From: Syntrophomonadaceae bacterium
Lineage (GTDB): Bacteria; Bacillota; Syntrophomonadia; Syntrophomonadales; Syntrophomonadaceae
NCBI GenBank assembly: GCA_031265005.1
Contig: JAISDD010000057.1
Location: forward strand, 1-20,421
Length of the DNA: 20,421 nucleotides
Direction: 5' to 3'
Made by a program: the position numbers and the translations under genes. Below, piece after piece: positions 1 to 7,835 of this stretch. Positions within the stretch are counted from its first letter, which is position 1. The number at the start of each line of letters is the position of its first letter. Below the pieces are notes generated by a model that saw only the letters and a program-made list of their open reading frames with translations, did not search any database and was not told the DNA's origin.

Positions 1-657
1 GGCCGTTTCCGCGCTCCATTCGGCCAAAGCATAAGCTAAAAGCGATATGGCGCCATCGAACATGGCGATATCGCAAAACTGCCCGCAGCCGGTTTTTTCA
101 CGATGACGCAGGGCCAGCAGAACCGCAGTCATGCCATACAGCGAAGCGCAGGCTGAAGATATCTGTACCGGAGCCATTCCAGGTTTATTATTTTTTATCC
201 CCGTTAGTTCAGTAATGCCGGTTAAGCTGAGAATATTAAGATCATGGCCGGCGGATTGAGAAAGCGGACCAGTTGACCCATAAGCGGTCAACGCACAATA
301 TATGAGCCGAGGATTAATATCTTTCAATGCCGCATAATCCAGTCCTAGTTTCCGCATGGTACCGGGGCGAAAATTTTCTACTAATACGTCACAGGCAACT
401 ATCAGCTTCTTAAAAATCTCCTGGCCTTCTTTTTGCCGCAAATCTAAAGACACGCTTTTTTTATGACGGTTCACGGCGTAAAAACGGTGATGGTTTTTTT
501 CTCCTAAAAAAGGAGGCCGGGGAATGCGGGTAATTTCGCCGGTAATATCTTCTACTCTAATAATTTCTGCGCCAAAATCAGCTAAAAATTGAGTAGCAAA
601 AGAACCTATCAAATTCCGGGATAAGTCTAAAATTCTAATTCCAGACAGAGGTAACAT
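1..657 (-). CDS. CaiB/BaiF-family (class III) CoA-transferase, 3' end outside the window
   Basis: The minus strand reads open for 219 codons from an ATG at 657-655 to the window edge. An AGGAGG ribosome site lies about ten bases upstream (668-672 on the plus strand reads cctcc). The protein opens with the family's typical N-terminus (SGIRILDLSR at 5-14; FLADFGAEIIRVE at 24-36), followed by SLDLR (70-74), LVENFRPGTM (92-101) and GYxS/GHDL-like segments (126-140). The stretch REKTGCGQFCDIAM (186-199) is also typical. The family moves CoA between carboxylic acids, or racemises or eliminates on CoA esters. Beside acyl-CoA catabolic genes, a substrate-activating role is plausible. Odd point: where the family normally has the catalytic Asp (VQIAD-type motif), residues 164-168 read VQISS, so Ser168 replaces Asp. 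The family call is secure; substrate and activity are unknown. It is transcribed divergently from the thioesterase. Confidence 0.9.
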   Translation of the reverse strand, partial: MLPLSGIRILDLSRNLIGSFATQFLADFGAEIIRVEDITGEITRIPRPPFLGEKNHHRFYAVNRHKKSVSLDLRQKEGQEIFKKLIVACDVLVENFRPGTMRKLGLDYAALKDINPRLIYCALTAYGSTGPLSQSAGHDLNILSLTGITELTGIKNNKPGMAPVQISSACASLYGMTAVLLALRHREKTGCGQFCDIAMFDGAISLLAYALAEWSAETA

Positions 658-900
658 ATTTTTACATCCTCCTTAAACCGTCCCAAAAAAGGATTATTGT
701 ATGTTTTTATCATAACATCAATTATAATACATTTCGAGTTTTTTATTGCCAAGCGCCGAAAAACAAATTAATATCTTAACAGGGTAATCATTAAAGTTAC
801 TCTAATTAAATTTTTATGATTGTAATTTCTAAGCTAGTTATCAATTAAAAACCATACTTAAAATAAATTATAAAAGTTATAGATAGGGGAGAATTAACGC

Positions 901-1326
901 GTGACTGACAAGACTAATAACGATGAATTCCTGGCCATGATGAAAGAAAAAATGTCGATGGATTATTTTGCAGCGTTAACCGGCATCGAACTTGTATTAG
1001 TGAAGCCCGGGTATGCTAAAACGAAACTGGAAATCAAAAAAAAGCATCTGAACGCGACCGGGGTGGTTCAAGGAGGCGCGGTTTTCACTTTAGCTGATTT
1101 TGCTTTAGCGGCGGCTACCAACTATGACACTAATGTAGCTCTGGTAATCGATTGCCAGATAGCTTTTCTGCACCCCACCAAAGAAGGCAGCACTTTATGG
1201 GCTGAAACGGAGCAAATAAGCGACAGCAACAGCTTAACCAGCTATATGATTAAAATATTAAATGAGGAAAACAAATTGGTTGCTCAATACTATGGGCGCG
1301 CTTTCAAAAAAAAGAATAAAAAATAA
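901..1326 (+). CDS. PaaI-type hotdog-fold acyl-CoA thioesterase
   Basis: A 141-residue protein, usual for single-domain hotdog thioesterases. It starts with GTG, and AGGGGAG lies about ten bases upstream (885-891). The central segment HLNATGVVQGGAVFTLAD (49-66) matches the PaaI-family signature NxxGxxHGGxxxxLAD, which covers the hotdog helix and the catalytic Asp (Asp66 here). The family's His before Gly-Gly is Gln57 in this protein. The family hydrolyses acyl-CoA (phenylacetyl-CoA-type or medium-chain) to free acid and CoA in the cytoplasm. A role in relieving CoA sequestration in this acyl-CoA-rich neighbourhood is inference. It is a single gene between divergent and convergent neighbours. 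The fold call is strong; the substrate is unknown. Confidence 0.85.
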   Translation: MTDKTNNDEFLAMMKEKMSMDYFAALTGIELVLVKPGYAKTKLEIKKKHLNATGVVQGGAVFTLADFALAAATNYDTNVALVIDCQIAFLHPTKEGSTLWAETEQISDSNSLTSYMIKILNEENKLVAQYYGRAFKKKNKK

Positions 1327-1338
1327 TTATTCCCCGGA

Positions 1339-1364
1339 AATAAAAAACGCTCCTCGTACAGGAG
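1339..1364 (-). terminator. Rho-independent terminator of the mscS-like gene
   Basis: Read on the minus strand, the stem CTCCT / AGGAG (1360-1364 with 1350-1354, loop of five) is followed by CG and the run TTTTTTATTT. It lies about 30 bases past the stop of the MscS gene. On the plus strand no T-run follows the stem, so it mainly serves the minus-strand gene. Confidence 0.65.
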
Positions 1365-1395
1365 GGCTGGAAAACAAAAACGGGTCTGTTCAGCG

Positions 1396-2265
1396 TTAGT
1401 TATGTTTACTGCCGCCGGGCATGTTTGAAAAATCAACGGGCGGAAAATATGGCGGGGCTACGCTTTCTTGTTCAAAACGCCGTTTGATCATATGGTTGAT
1501 CTGACGTTCGACAGACCCCTGAGTTCCTACTTGAGTAGTAGCTAAAATTCGTATAGTTAAGAAAGTTTCATCCCACTTAATAATGCCTTGCACTTCAGGT
1601 CCGGAGATGATCCCGGGCAAAGATTGAGCTTCTTTCATTTCAGCAGTCAATAACTGAATAATGCGGTCTATGGACTCAGTATAAGCCACCGGAATATCCA
1701 CCACCGCTCTGCTGTAATCCTGGCTGCTGTTTATAATACCTTTAATAGAACTGTTAGGAATGATATGAACCCGTCCGTTTGTATCACGCAAGCGTACAGT
1801 GCGTAATCCGACCGCTTCCACTTCTCCGGCTTGCCCGTTTATTTCCGCCCAGTCGCCTAATTTCACCTGGTTTTCAAACAACATAGTGGCTCCGGTAATT
1901 AAATCGGAGATCATTCCTTGAGCGCCCAATCCGATAGCTATGCTGCCAATGCCGGCTACCGCTATAATAGAAGCGGGTGATATTCCGAAAGCAGTGAGTA
2001 TTTGCGCGGCAATAATAAAATAAGCCGCATATTTGATAACGCTGTTTATCATAGAAGCGGTAGTCAAATAGTTTTTTCCAGGAAAACTTTTTTGTTGGTG
2101 AGAAAAGATTTTTTGAATCAAAATACGCAGGCCATAGCTAACAAACAAGCCTATGGCAATACAGATTATTCCATAAACAACGCCGATGAGCGCTTTTAAA
2201 AAAAGAACAGCGGCGGGCGGCAATTCGAACTGGGCCAGCAGCGCGTAAAAAGAGTTGAGCATCAT
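1396..2265 (-). CDS. Small-conductance mechanosensitive channel (MscS family)
   Basis: A 289-residue MscS-type protein, about the length of the simplest family members. Membrane segments lie at about 20-48, 73-92 and 97-128. The third is the Gly/Ala-rich pore helix (AGIGSIAIGLGAQG at 104-117). It runs into the beta domain, where KLGDWAEI (135-142), GEVEAVGLRTVRLR (147-160) and HIIPNS (167-172) are typical. The channel opens under membrane tension to release solutes during hypo-osmotic shock. The reading frame extends 19 codons further upstream to 2322. I chose the ATG at 2265 because AAAGGA lies seven bases before it, and because the 19-codon extension covers an extended -10 promoter (2311-2319). 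The gene is monocistronic with its own terminator and has no evident tie to the metabolic cluster. Confidence 0.92.
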   Translation of the reverse strand: MMLNSFYALLAQFELPPAAVLFLKALIGVVYGIICIAIGLFVSYGLRILIQKIFSHQQKSFPGKNYLTTASMINSVIKYAAYFIIAAQILTAFGISPASIIAVAGIGSIAIGLGAQGMISDLITGATMLFENQVKLGDWAEINGQAGEVEAVGLRTVRLRDTNGRVHIIPNSSIKGIINSSQDYSRAVVDIPVAYTESIDRIIQLLTAEMKEAQSLPGIISGPEVQGIIKWDETFLTIRILATTQVGTQGSVERQINHMIKRRFEQESVAPPYFPPVDFSNMPGGSKHN

Positions 2266-2310
2266 AATCAGTCCTTTATCTTTTTCTTTAACAAAGCCCT
2301 TATCGTACTT

Positions 2311-2340
2311 ATTATACCACATATTGGCTATGGCTGCGAC
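2311..2340 (-). promoter_or_regulatory. Extended -10 promoter of the mscS-like gene
   Basis: On the minus strand TGGTATAAT (2319-2311) is a perfect extended -10 element. The -35 region is weak (GTCGCA at 2340-2335, 18-bp spacer), as is common with extended -10 promoters. Predicted transcription starts near 2304, about 40 bases before the ATG at 2265. Confidence 0.6.
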
Positions 2341-2519
2341 TGAACCCCGCAGGCGGAACTTTTAAAACAAACTGCAAGCAATGATTATCATGGAATAGAA
2401 TTTGCATTTATTTTAGCTTGGTATGGTAAATTTATATAATTAACAAAGTGCAGTTAAAAATATGCGTTATCAACAAACCGGGAAGTAGGGTCCCCTGGCT
2501 GAAGTAATCATACTACCTT

Positions 2520-2539
2520 GGGTTATTATCGAATAACCC
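2520..2539. repeat. Perfect inverted repeat (operator-like or hairpin)
   Basis: GGGTTATT (2520-2527) and AATAACCC (2532-2539) form a perfect 8-bp stem around ATCG. No T-run follows on either strand, so it is not an obvious terminator. A minus-strand extended -10 (TGGTATAAT, 2549-2541) sits directly beside it, which would place the repeat at that promoter's start site. It could be a repressor operator or an RNA hairpin. Confidence 0.6.
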
Positions 2540-2858
2540 CATTATACCACGTTCAGCAGCATATTATGATATATAGGATTAAAGAGTCCCGGCGCTTTTA
2601 AGAACCTAAAAACAAACTGTACGATTTGCCACACACTGTATGAAGATTCCACAAACAAGATTGTAGAAATTTCGGATTAATTATTTTCATACAAATTTAT
2701 TTGCTTCGAAATGTTCTTTCAACCATACGCACTATTTGCGCATTATCCTGAGGTAACACGCAAATTTAATATAGCAATTAGGGAGGTGGTGGTAAGGTAA
2801 TAAACTTGTACTGGAAGTCAAGGCGATATGTCATTATGAGACGCGGATTAACCATAAC

Positions 2859-2864
2859 TATAAT
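2859..2864 (+). promoter_or_regulatory. Candidate -10 element of the beta-oxidation operon
   Basis: A consensus TATAAT lies 68 bases before the TTG start at 2933, a suitable place for the operon promoter. The -35 side is poor: TTATGA at 2834-2839 with a 19-bp spacer is the best I see. An activator could compensate, or the real promoter could lie further upstream. Confidence 0.3.
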
Positions 2865-2932
2865 GGATCAAGTTTAAATTCACCAGTGATCTTGTTAAAT
2901 ACTAATTTTTGATGTTTTTAGGAGGAGATAGT

Positions 2933-4753
2933 TTGGAATTTAAATACAATATGCGAGATTTGAAATTTATTTTAAAAGAATGGCTGCCCATGGACGATGT
3001 TTTGAAATGTGAACGTTTTAGTGAATATTACGGGATAGACGACATTGACCCTATTTTATCTGAAGGCTATAAAGTTGCTAGAGAAGTAGTAAGCCCCATA
3101 AATGTCGAAGGCGATAAAAACCCGGTGGCATTTGCAGATGGAGTAGTTACAAGTCCGCCCGGATACAAAGAAGTCTACCAATTTTTACAGAAAAACGGCT
3201 GGGGCTCCAGCAGCGAATGCGTAGAAATGGACGGAGGCATGCCGCTCACTTTATACAAAGGCGTCGCGGAAATGATCGCCGCCGCGTGTCCGGCTATGGG
3301 TTCCAATATAAAATTAACCTCAGGAGCGGCTAATCTGATAATCAAATTTGGCACCGAAGATGATAAAAAAAGATTTCTGCCCAAAATGCTAAGCGGCGAA
3401 TGGCAGGGGACTATGAATTTAACTGAACCTTCGGCTGGCTCTGATGTCGGGGATGCTTTAGCCAGGTCTTACCCCACCGATGACCCCAAAATTTGGAAAA
3501 TAAAAGGAACTAAAATGTTTATTACCGCCGGTGACGGCAGCCTATGCGAAAACACCATTCACATGGTATTGGCCCGTCCCCCGGAAGGAGCGAAAGGATC
3601 CCCCGGTCTTGGGTTATATGTTGTACCTAAGTACTGGGTCGATGAAAACGGCGCTATGGGGAAATTTAATGATGTAACCACCATAGCTATCGAACATAAA
3701 ATGGGATTGAATGGATCTGCCACTTGTATGCTGAACTATGGGGAAAACGATGAATGTTACGGAATCATGCTGGGGTCCGCGCCAGATGAAAAAGGACGGT
3801 CCAAAGGTTTGGCCATGATGTTTAACATGATGAACGAATCCCGTATAGGAACCGGACACAACGCTAATAACCAAGCGTCAGCGGCTTACGCTCTGGCTTC
3901 TCAGTACGCTGTAGAACGCGTACAGGGATACAAAGGCGGAGAAAGAGTTACTATAATAAAGCACGAAGACGTCCGGCGTATGCTGCTGGATATGAAAGCG
4001 CATACTGAAGGAATCAGAGCTATGATTTTCAAAGGATTTTGGAATTTGGACATAGCGGAAAATGACGCCGATAAAGCTAAAGCTAAAGATTGCGCTGATT
4101 TTGCCGCCATTTTAACTCCGCTGATAAAATGTTACGGAAGTGAAACTACGGTACTGATGACAGCTGAAGCGATTCAAGTTTTAGGCGGAGTGGGTTATAC
4201 TAAAGAATATCCGGTAGAACAATACATGAGAGATTCAAAAGTATTAACCATTTGGGAGGGAACTTCCTTTATTCATGGCAACGATTTGGTAGGCAGAAAA
4301 ATGACTATGGAAAATGGAGAACCTTTTAAAAAATGGATGACTTCAATAAAAAGCTTTGCCGACGCCAATAAAAATAACTCTGATTTATCTAAAGAATTTT
4401 CTATACTGGAACGCGCTTACGCGTCCGCCGAAGAAGTAATAAAACAGATATACGCTTGGCAAGCCGCTAAAGCGAACAAATTTGTCAACGCGTTCGCTAT
4501 CAGGACTTTATTTGTATTTGCGCAGCTTTATGTTGCTACGTGCCTTTTAGAGCAAGCGGTTACTTGCCAGAAAATCATCTCCGGTTTGCCCGCTGACCAT
4601 TATGACATGAATTTTTATAAAGGCAAAATTTACAGCGCGCGTTATTATACCAATAACATTTTGCCGAATGTCTTCACGCTGGCGGAAGTAATAAAAGGAG
4701 CTGACGAAAGCGTGTTTGAAGTTCCCGAAGAAATATTGATTATAGATAATTAA
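2933..4753 (+). CDS. Large acyl-CoA dehydrogenase (about 600-residue, DmdC/FadE-like)
   Basis: A flavoprotein dehydrogenase introducing the alpha-beta double bond into acyl-CoA. I place the start at TTG 2933 because AGGAGG (2920-2925) lies seven bases upstream. An earlier in-frame ATG at 2912 lies upstream of that site and lacks one of its own. The product is 606 residues, as in the long family that adds a C-terminal domain to the usual 380-residue core. Numbering from this start, GTMNLTEPSAGSDVG (159-173) is the FAD-binding loop, GTKMFITAGDG (192-202) the second core motif, and VLGGVGYTKEYPVEQYMRDSK (416-436) the C-terminal helical signature. IWEGT (440-444) carries the expected catalytic base Glu442. 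The extra domain runs from about 470 to the end. It is the first gene of the cluster, with hydroxyacyl-CoA dehydrogenase next. Electrons would pass to electron-transfer flavoprotein, which is not in the window. Chain length is unknown. Confidence 0.9.
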   Translation: MEFKYNMRDLKFILKEWLPMDDVLKCERFSEYYGIDDIDPILSEGYKVAREVVSPINVEGDKNPVAFADGVVTSPPGYKEVYQFLQKNGWGSSSECVEMDGGMPLTLYKGVAEMIAAACPAMGSNIKLTSGAANLIIKFGTEDDKKRFLPKMLSGEWQGTMNLTEPSAGSDVGDALARSYPTDDPKIWKIKGTKMFITAGDGSLCENTIHMVLARPPEGAKGSPGLGLYVVPKYWVDENGAMGKFNDVTTIAIEHKMGLNGSATCMLNYGENDECYGIMLGSAPDEKGRSKGLAMMFNMMNESRIGTGHNANNQASAAYALASQYAVERVQGYKGGERVTIIKHEDVRRMLLDMKAHTEGIRAMIFKGFWNLDIAENDADKAKAKDCADFAAILTPLIKCYGSETTVLMTAEAIQVLGGVGYTKEYPVEQYMRDSKVLTIWEGTSFIHGNDLVGRKMTMENGEPFKKWMTSIKSFADANKNNSDLSKEFSILERAYASAEEVIKQIYAWQAAKANKFVNAFAIRTLFVFAQLYVATCLLEQAVTCQKIISGLPADHYDMNFYKGKIYSARYYTNNILPNVFTLAEVIKGADESVFEVPEEILIIDN

Positions 4754-4846
4754 GCAAAAGAATATAATTATTATTTAAGGAGGCGGTAAAACTTTTTCAC
4801 TTATGTAAAAGTCCGATAAAATTTTGAAAATTGGGAGGAAAAATTT

Positions 4847-5734
4847 ATGGCTATTAAGACTATTTTTGTAGTAGGAGCTGGATTCATGGGGGCTGGTATA
4901 GCACAAGTAGGCGCTCAAGCGGGATATGAGATGCTTTTGTATGATATCTCCACTGAAGCGGTAGATAAAGGAGTTAACACCGCCAAGAAAAATTTAGGCA
5001 GGAATGTTGAAAAAGGCAAACTGACGCAGGAAGCCATGGATAAAGCACTGTCTTTGATCAAGCCGAGTACTTCTTTAAATGACGGCGCTAAAGCCGATTT
5101 AATAATAGAAGCTGTTTTTGAAAATCTGGACGTAAAAAATGAAATCTTTTCCACTTTAGACGGAATATGTCCGCCCAGCACTCTTTTTGCGACTAACACC
5201 TCTTCAATCCCCATCAGTACTATTGCTAACTCAGTCAAACGCAAAGACAAATTTATAGGAATGCACTTTTTCAGCCCGGTCCCGGTCATGAGGTTATGCG
5301 AACTGATTAATAGCATTAATACTTCCGCCGAAACTTATAAAGCCGTTGAAGAAGTTGCTCAAAAAATGGGTAAAGAAACGGTAAAAGCAAAAGACGTGCC
5401 TGGATTCATCGTTAACAGAATCAACGCGGCTTTAAGACAAGAATGTTACAGATGCATGGAAGAAGGCGTCGCCACTCCCCAAGATATTGACAAAGCTTTG
5501 AAAGCCGGGCTCAATCACCCCATGGGACCGTTCGAACTGGGTGATTTTGTGGGATTAGACATAGGTTACAATGTAATAAACACCCTGTACAACGCGTACA
5601 AAGAGCCTAAATGGGCACCCAATCTGACGCTGGAAAAATTAGTAAAAGCCGGTGATTATGGCCGGAAGACCGGTAAGGGCTGGTATGATTATACTTCCGG
5701 TGAGAGAAAACCCAGAACCGATGTGAATTTCTAA
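4847..5734 (+). CDS. hbd: 3-hydroxybutyryl-CoA (3-hydroxyacyl-CoA) dehydrogenase
   Basis: A 295-residue cytoplasmic NAD(P)-dependent dehydrogenase oxidising 3-hydroxyacyl-CoA to 3-ketoacyl-CoA, or the reverse. The dinucleotide-binding loop GAGFMG (10-15) opens a Rossmann domain. The catalytic set is visible: Ser119 in NTSS, His140 in GMHFFSPVPVM, Glu152 and Asn190 in PGFIVNR. NHPMGPFELGDFVGLD (223-238) and DYGRKTGKGWYDY (270-282) mark the C-terminal helical domain. The length is that of clostridial Hbd (about 280), so it is the single-function form, not a fusion with enoyl-CoA hydratase. GGGAGG lies upstream of the ATG. An extra AAGGAGG at 4777-4783 in the 93-bp gap has no gene of its own. 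The crotonase starts 25 bases downstream. Confidence 0.95.
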   Translation: MAIKTIFVVGAGFMGAGIAQVGAQAGYEMLLYDISTEAVDKGVNTAKKNLGRNVEKGKLTQEAMDKALSLIKPSTSLNDGAKADLIIEAVFENLDVKNEIFSTLDGICPPSTLFATNTSSIPISTIANSVKRKDKFIGMHFFSPVPVMRLCELINSINTSAETYKAVEEVAQKMGKETVKAKDVPGFIVNRINAALRQECYRCMEEGVATPQDIDKALKAGLNHPMGPFELGDFVGLDIGYNVINTLYNAYKEPKWAPNLTLEKLVKAGDYGRKTGKGWYDYTSGERKPRTDVNF

Positions 5735-5759
5735 TTTGACGATTCGAAAGGGAGGAAAC

Positions 5760-6542
5760 ATGGCTTATAATACCATTCTAGTTGAAAAAATTAACGCTGA
5801 TAAACTAGCGGTTATCACGATTAATCGCCCGGCTGTGCGTAACGCTGTGGATTATCTTACTAGAGAAGAGCTATATGACGCCGTAGCTGAATTAGAGGGC
5901 GATAATGAAGTTAGCGCGATCATTTTAACTGGAGGCTCAAAAGTTTTTTCAGCCGGAGCTGATATCTCCGCTATGGTTGAACAAACGGCTCATGAAGCTT
6001 TCAATCGCGTTTCTTTGTGGGATCTGGCAACAAAAATGGAACGGTCTAGGAAACCTATAATAGCTGCTATTGCAGGTTTTGCTCTGGGCGGAGGATGTGA
6101 GTTAGCTGTTGCTTGTGATATTCGTATAGCTACAGAAACCAGCCAATTCGGACAAACTGAGATAAATGTCGGCATAATTCCCGGCGGAGGAGGATTATCA
6201 CGCTTAACTAAATTAGTAGGAATGGGAAAAGCCAAAGAACTTGTATATACTGGAAAGATAATAAATGCCGAGGAAGCTTTGCGTATAAATTTAATTAATA
6301 AAATTGTTCCGGAAGAAAAACTTTTCGAAGAAGCTACAGCGATGGCTAAAGCAATGACTAAACATAGCCCGGTTGCGTTGGGTTTAGCGAAATACGCGAT
6401 CAATAACGCTGCCAATATGGATATCCACACAGCTGAATCCATTGAAAACACTTGTTTTTCTTTAGCTTTCGCCAGTAGCGACCAAACGGAAGGTATGCGT
6501 GCTTTCCTAGAAAAGAGAAAACCGGTATACCAGGGTAAATAG
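5760..6542 (+). CDS. Enoyl-CoA hydratase (crotonase)
   Basis: A 260-residue crotonase-fold enzyme that hydrates 2-enoyl-CoA to 3-hydroxyacyl-CoA. The oxyanion-hole loops GGSKVFSAGADI (58-69) and AGFALGGGCELAVACD (105-120) are clear. The two catalytic glutamates expected for a true hydratase are present, Glu114 in GGGCELA and Glu134 in TEINVGIIPG, so isomerase or decarboxylase function is less likely. I place the start at ATG 5760, six bases past GGGAGG. The frame extends to TTG 5736, but that codon lies before the ribosome site. It lies between hydroxyacyl-CoA dehydrogenase and thiolase with short gaps, as expected for one transcript. Confidence 0.94.
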   Translation: MAYNTILVEKINADKLAVITINRPAVRNAVDYLTREELYDAVAELEGDNEVSAIILTGGSKVFSAGADISAMVEQTAHEAFNRVSLWDLATKMERSRKPIIAAIAGFALGGGCELAVACDIRIATETSQFGQTEINVGIIPGGGGLSRLTKLVGMGKAKELVYTGKIINAEEALRINLINKIVPEEKLFEEATAMAKAMTKHSPVALGLAKYAINNAANMDIHTAESIENTCFSLAFASSDQTEGMRAFLEKRKPVYQGK

Positions 6543-6590
6543 TTTATATATCATAATAGTTTTCTCATAAACAAATTAGGAGGTAATAAT

Positions 6591-7817
6591 ATGCGAGAAG
6601 TTGTCATAGTAGATATGGCAAGAAGCGGTGTTGGCAGACATGGTGGCACCATCAAAAACGTAACCCCGATAGATATGTTGTCACAACTGGCTCGAGCGGT
6701 AGTAGAACGCAATCAAGCTAAAGTAAAACCTTCTATGTACGATTACGTGCTGATTGGACAGGTCAAACAAAATGCCAGTTGCGCCAATATAGCCAGAAAT
6801 TTGGCTCTGAATATTGGTCTGCCTGAAGAAGTCCCTGCTTCTTGCGTTACCATAGCTTGCGGATCCGGCCTTTTATCTATCGAAGAAGGAACTGAAATGA
6901 TCAGGAACGGTTTTGCCGATATAATTTTAGCTGGCGGAGTAGAAGCCATGAGCGGAGGAGAATTTTTTATCGGCTATGAAAAAAATCAAGGGTTTGGCAG
7001 TGCAAACGTCGAATTGAAAGATTCCATTATAGTAGGCGGACCGGGCGCAGCTCCCACAGAACGTTACGGTAACATTCCGATGGGCATTACCGCTGAAAAC
7101 CTAGTCGAGCAATGGAACATTCCGCGCGAAGAGCAAGACCGCTTTGGGCTGAGAAGCCAGACGCTAGCGCTTAAAGCCATTGCCGACGGCGCTTTTAAAG
7201 CGGAAATAGTGCCAATTCATTATCAAAAAGCAGACGGCAGTATAGGTTCGTTTGCCGTCGATGAATATCCCCGAGCTACTGATATGGAAGCTTTAGGTAA
7301 ATTAAAACCTGCTTTTAAAAAAGACGGAACCGTTACGCCGGGTAATTCATCCGGAAGAAACGACGGAACCGGAATAGCGCTGATAATGGCTAAAGAAAAA
7401 GCGGACGAATTAGGCGTTAAAGCCAAAGCCCGTTTTGTATCGGCCGGAATAGCAGGAGTAGACCCCCGGATTATGGGCAGAGGTCCGGTGCCGGCAGTAG
7501 AAATAGCTTTGAAAAAAGCCGGCATATCTTTTAAAGATTTTGACGCCATAGAACTTAACGAAGCTTTTGCTGGGCAGAGTTTAGCTGTTTATCGTGAATG
7601 GAAGGAATTGTACGGCGTAGACGACGCTTGGTTAGACAGTCACGTTAACCTTTGGGGCGGAGCCATCGCTATCGGCCATCCATTAGGAGGCAGCGGCGCA
7701 ATAATAACCACCAAATTGCTTTATGGCTTAGAACGGATTAAAGGCCGTTATGGTCTGTCAACCATGTGTTGCGGCGGCGGAATCGGTGCTGCAGGCATAA
7801 TTGAACGTTTAGATTAA
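6591..7817 (+). CDS. Thiolase I (acetyl-CoA C-acetyltransferase / 3-ketoacyl-CoA thiolase)
   Basis: A 408-residue thiolase that cleaves 3-ketoacyl-CoA with CoA, or condenses two acetyl-CoA. All canonical active-site elements are seen. The nucleophile is Cys90 in ACGSGL. NEAF (323-326) and His363 in GHPLGGSG form the oxyanion site. The second catalytic cysteine is Cys393 in TMCCGGG, followed by an extra Cys394 where most homologues have Ile or Leu. AGGAGGT precedes the ATG. It is followed after 18 bases by a second, divergent thiolase. As the only one of the pair with a full catalytic set, it probably does the operon's thiolysis. Confidence 0.93.
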   Translation: MREVVIVDMARSGVGRHGGTIKNVTPIDMLSQLARAVVERNQAKVKPSMYDYVLIGQVKQNASCANIARNLALNIGLPEEVPASCVTIACGSGLLSIEEGTEMIRNGFADIILAGGVEAMSGGEFFIGYEKNQGFGSANVELKDSIIVGGPGAAPTERYGNIPMGITAENLVEQWNIPREEQDRFGLRSQTLALKAIADGAFKAEIVPIHYQKADGSIGSFAVDEYPRATDMEALGKLKPAFKKDGTVTPGNSSGRNDGTGIALIMAKEKADELGVKAKARFVSAGIAGVDPRIMGRGPVPAVEIALKKAGISFKDFDAIELNEAFAGQSLAVYREWKELYGVDDAWLDSHVNLWGGAIAIGHPLGGSGAIITTKLLYGLERIKGRYGLSTMCCGGGIGAAGIIERLD

Positions 7818-7835
7818 CAGAGAGAGGGGTTTGCT

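Larger units (their letters stand above)
2323..2932. other. Long gene-free stretch upstream of the catabolic cluster
   Basis: About 600 bases between the mscS promoter and the first acyl-CoA dehydrogenase, with no convincing gene. It holds a TATAAT at 2435-2440, a perfect 8-bp inverted repeat at 2520-2539, and a second copy of the decamer ATTATACCAC at 2541-2550 (first copy 2311-2320). It also holds an imperfect stem-loop around 2574-2607, a strong ribosome site GGGAGGTGG at 2781-2789 followed by a 23-codon reading frame, and a TATAAT at 2859-2864 near the operon start. The density of signals suggests a regulated leader rather than decayed coding DNA, but this is inference. Confidence 0.5.

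Noticed and set aside
2266..2322. 19-codon upstream extension of the MscS gene
   Set aside because: The extension covers an extended -10 promoter and lacks a ribosome site, whereas ATG 2265 has AAAGGA at the right distance.
2461..2540. T-box or other known riboswitch before the catabolic operon
   Set aside because: The GGGTCCCC and CTACC segments looked suggestive, but no T-box core motif and no coherent multi-stem fold could be drawn by eye.
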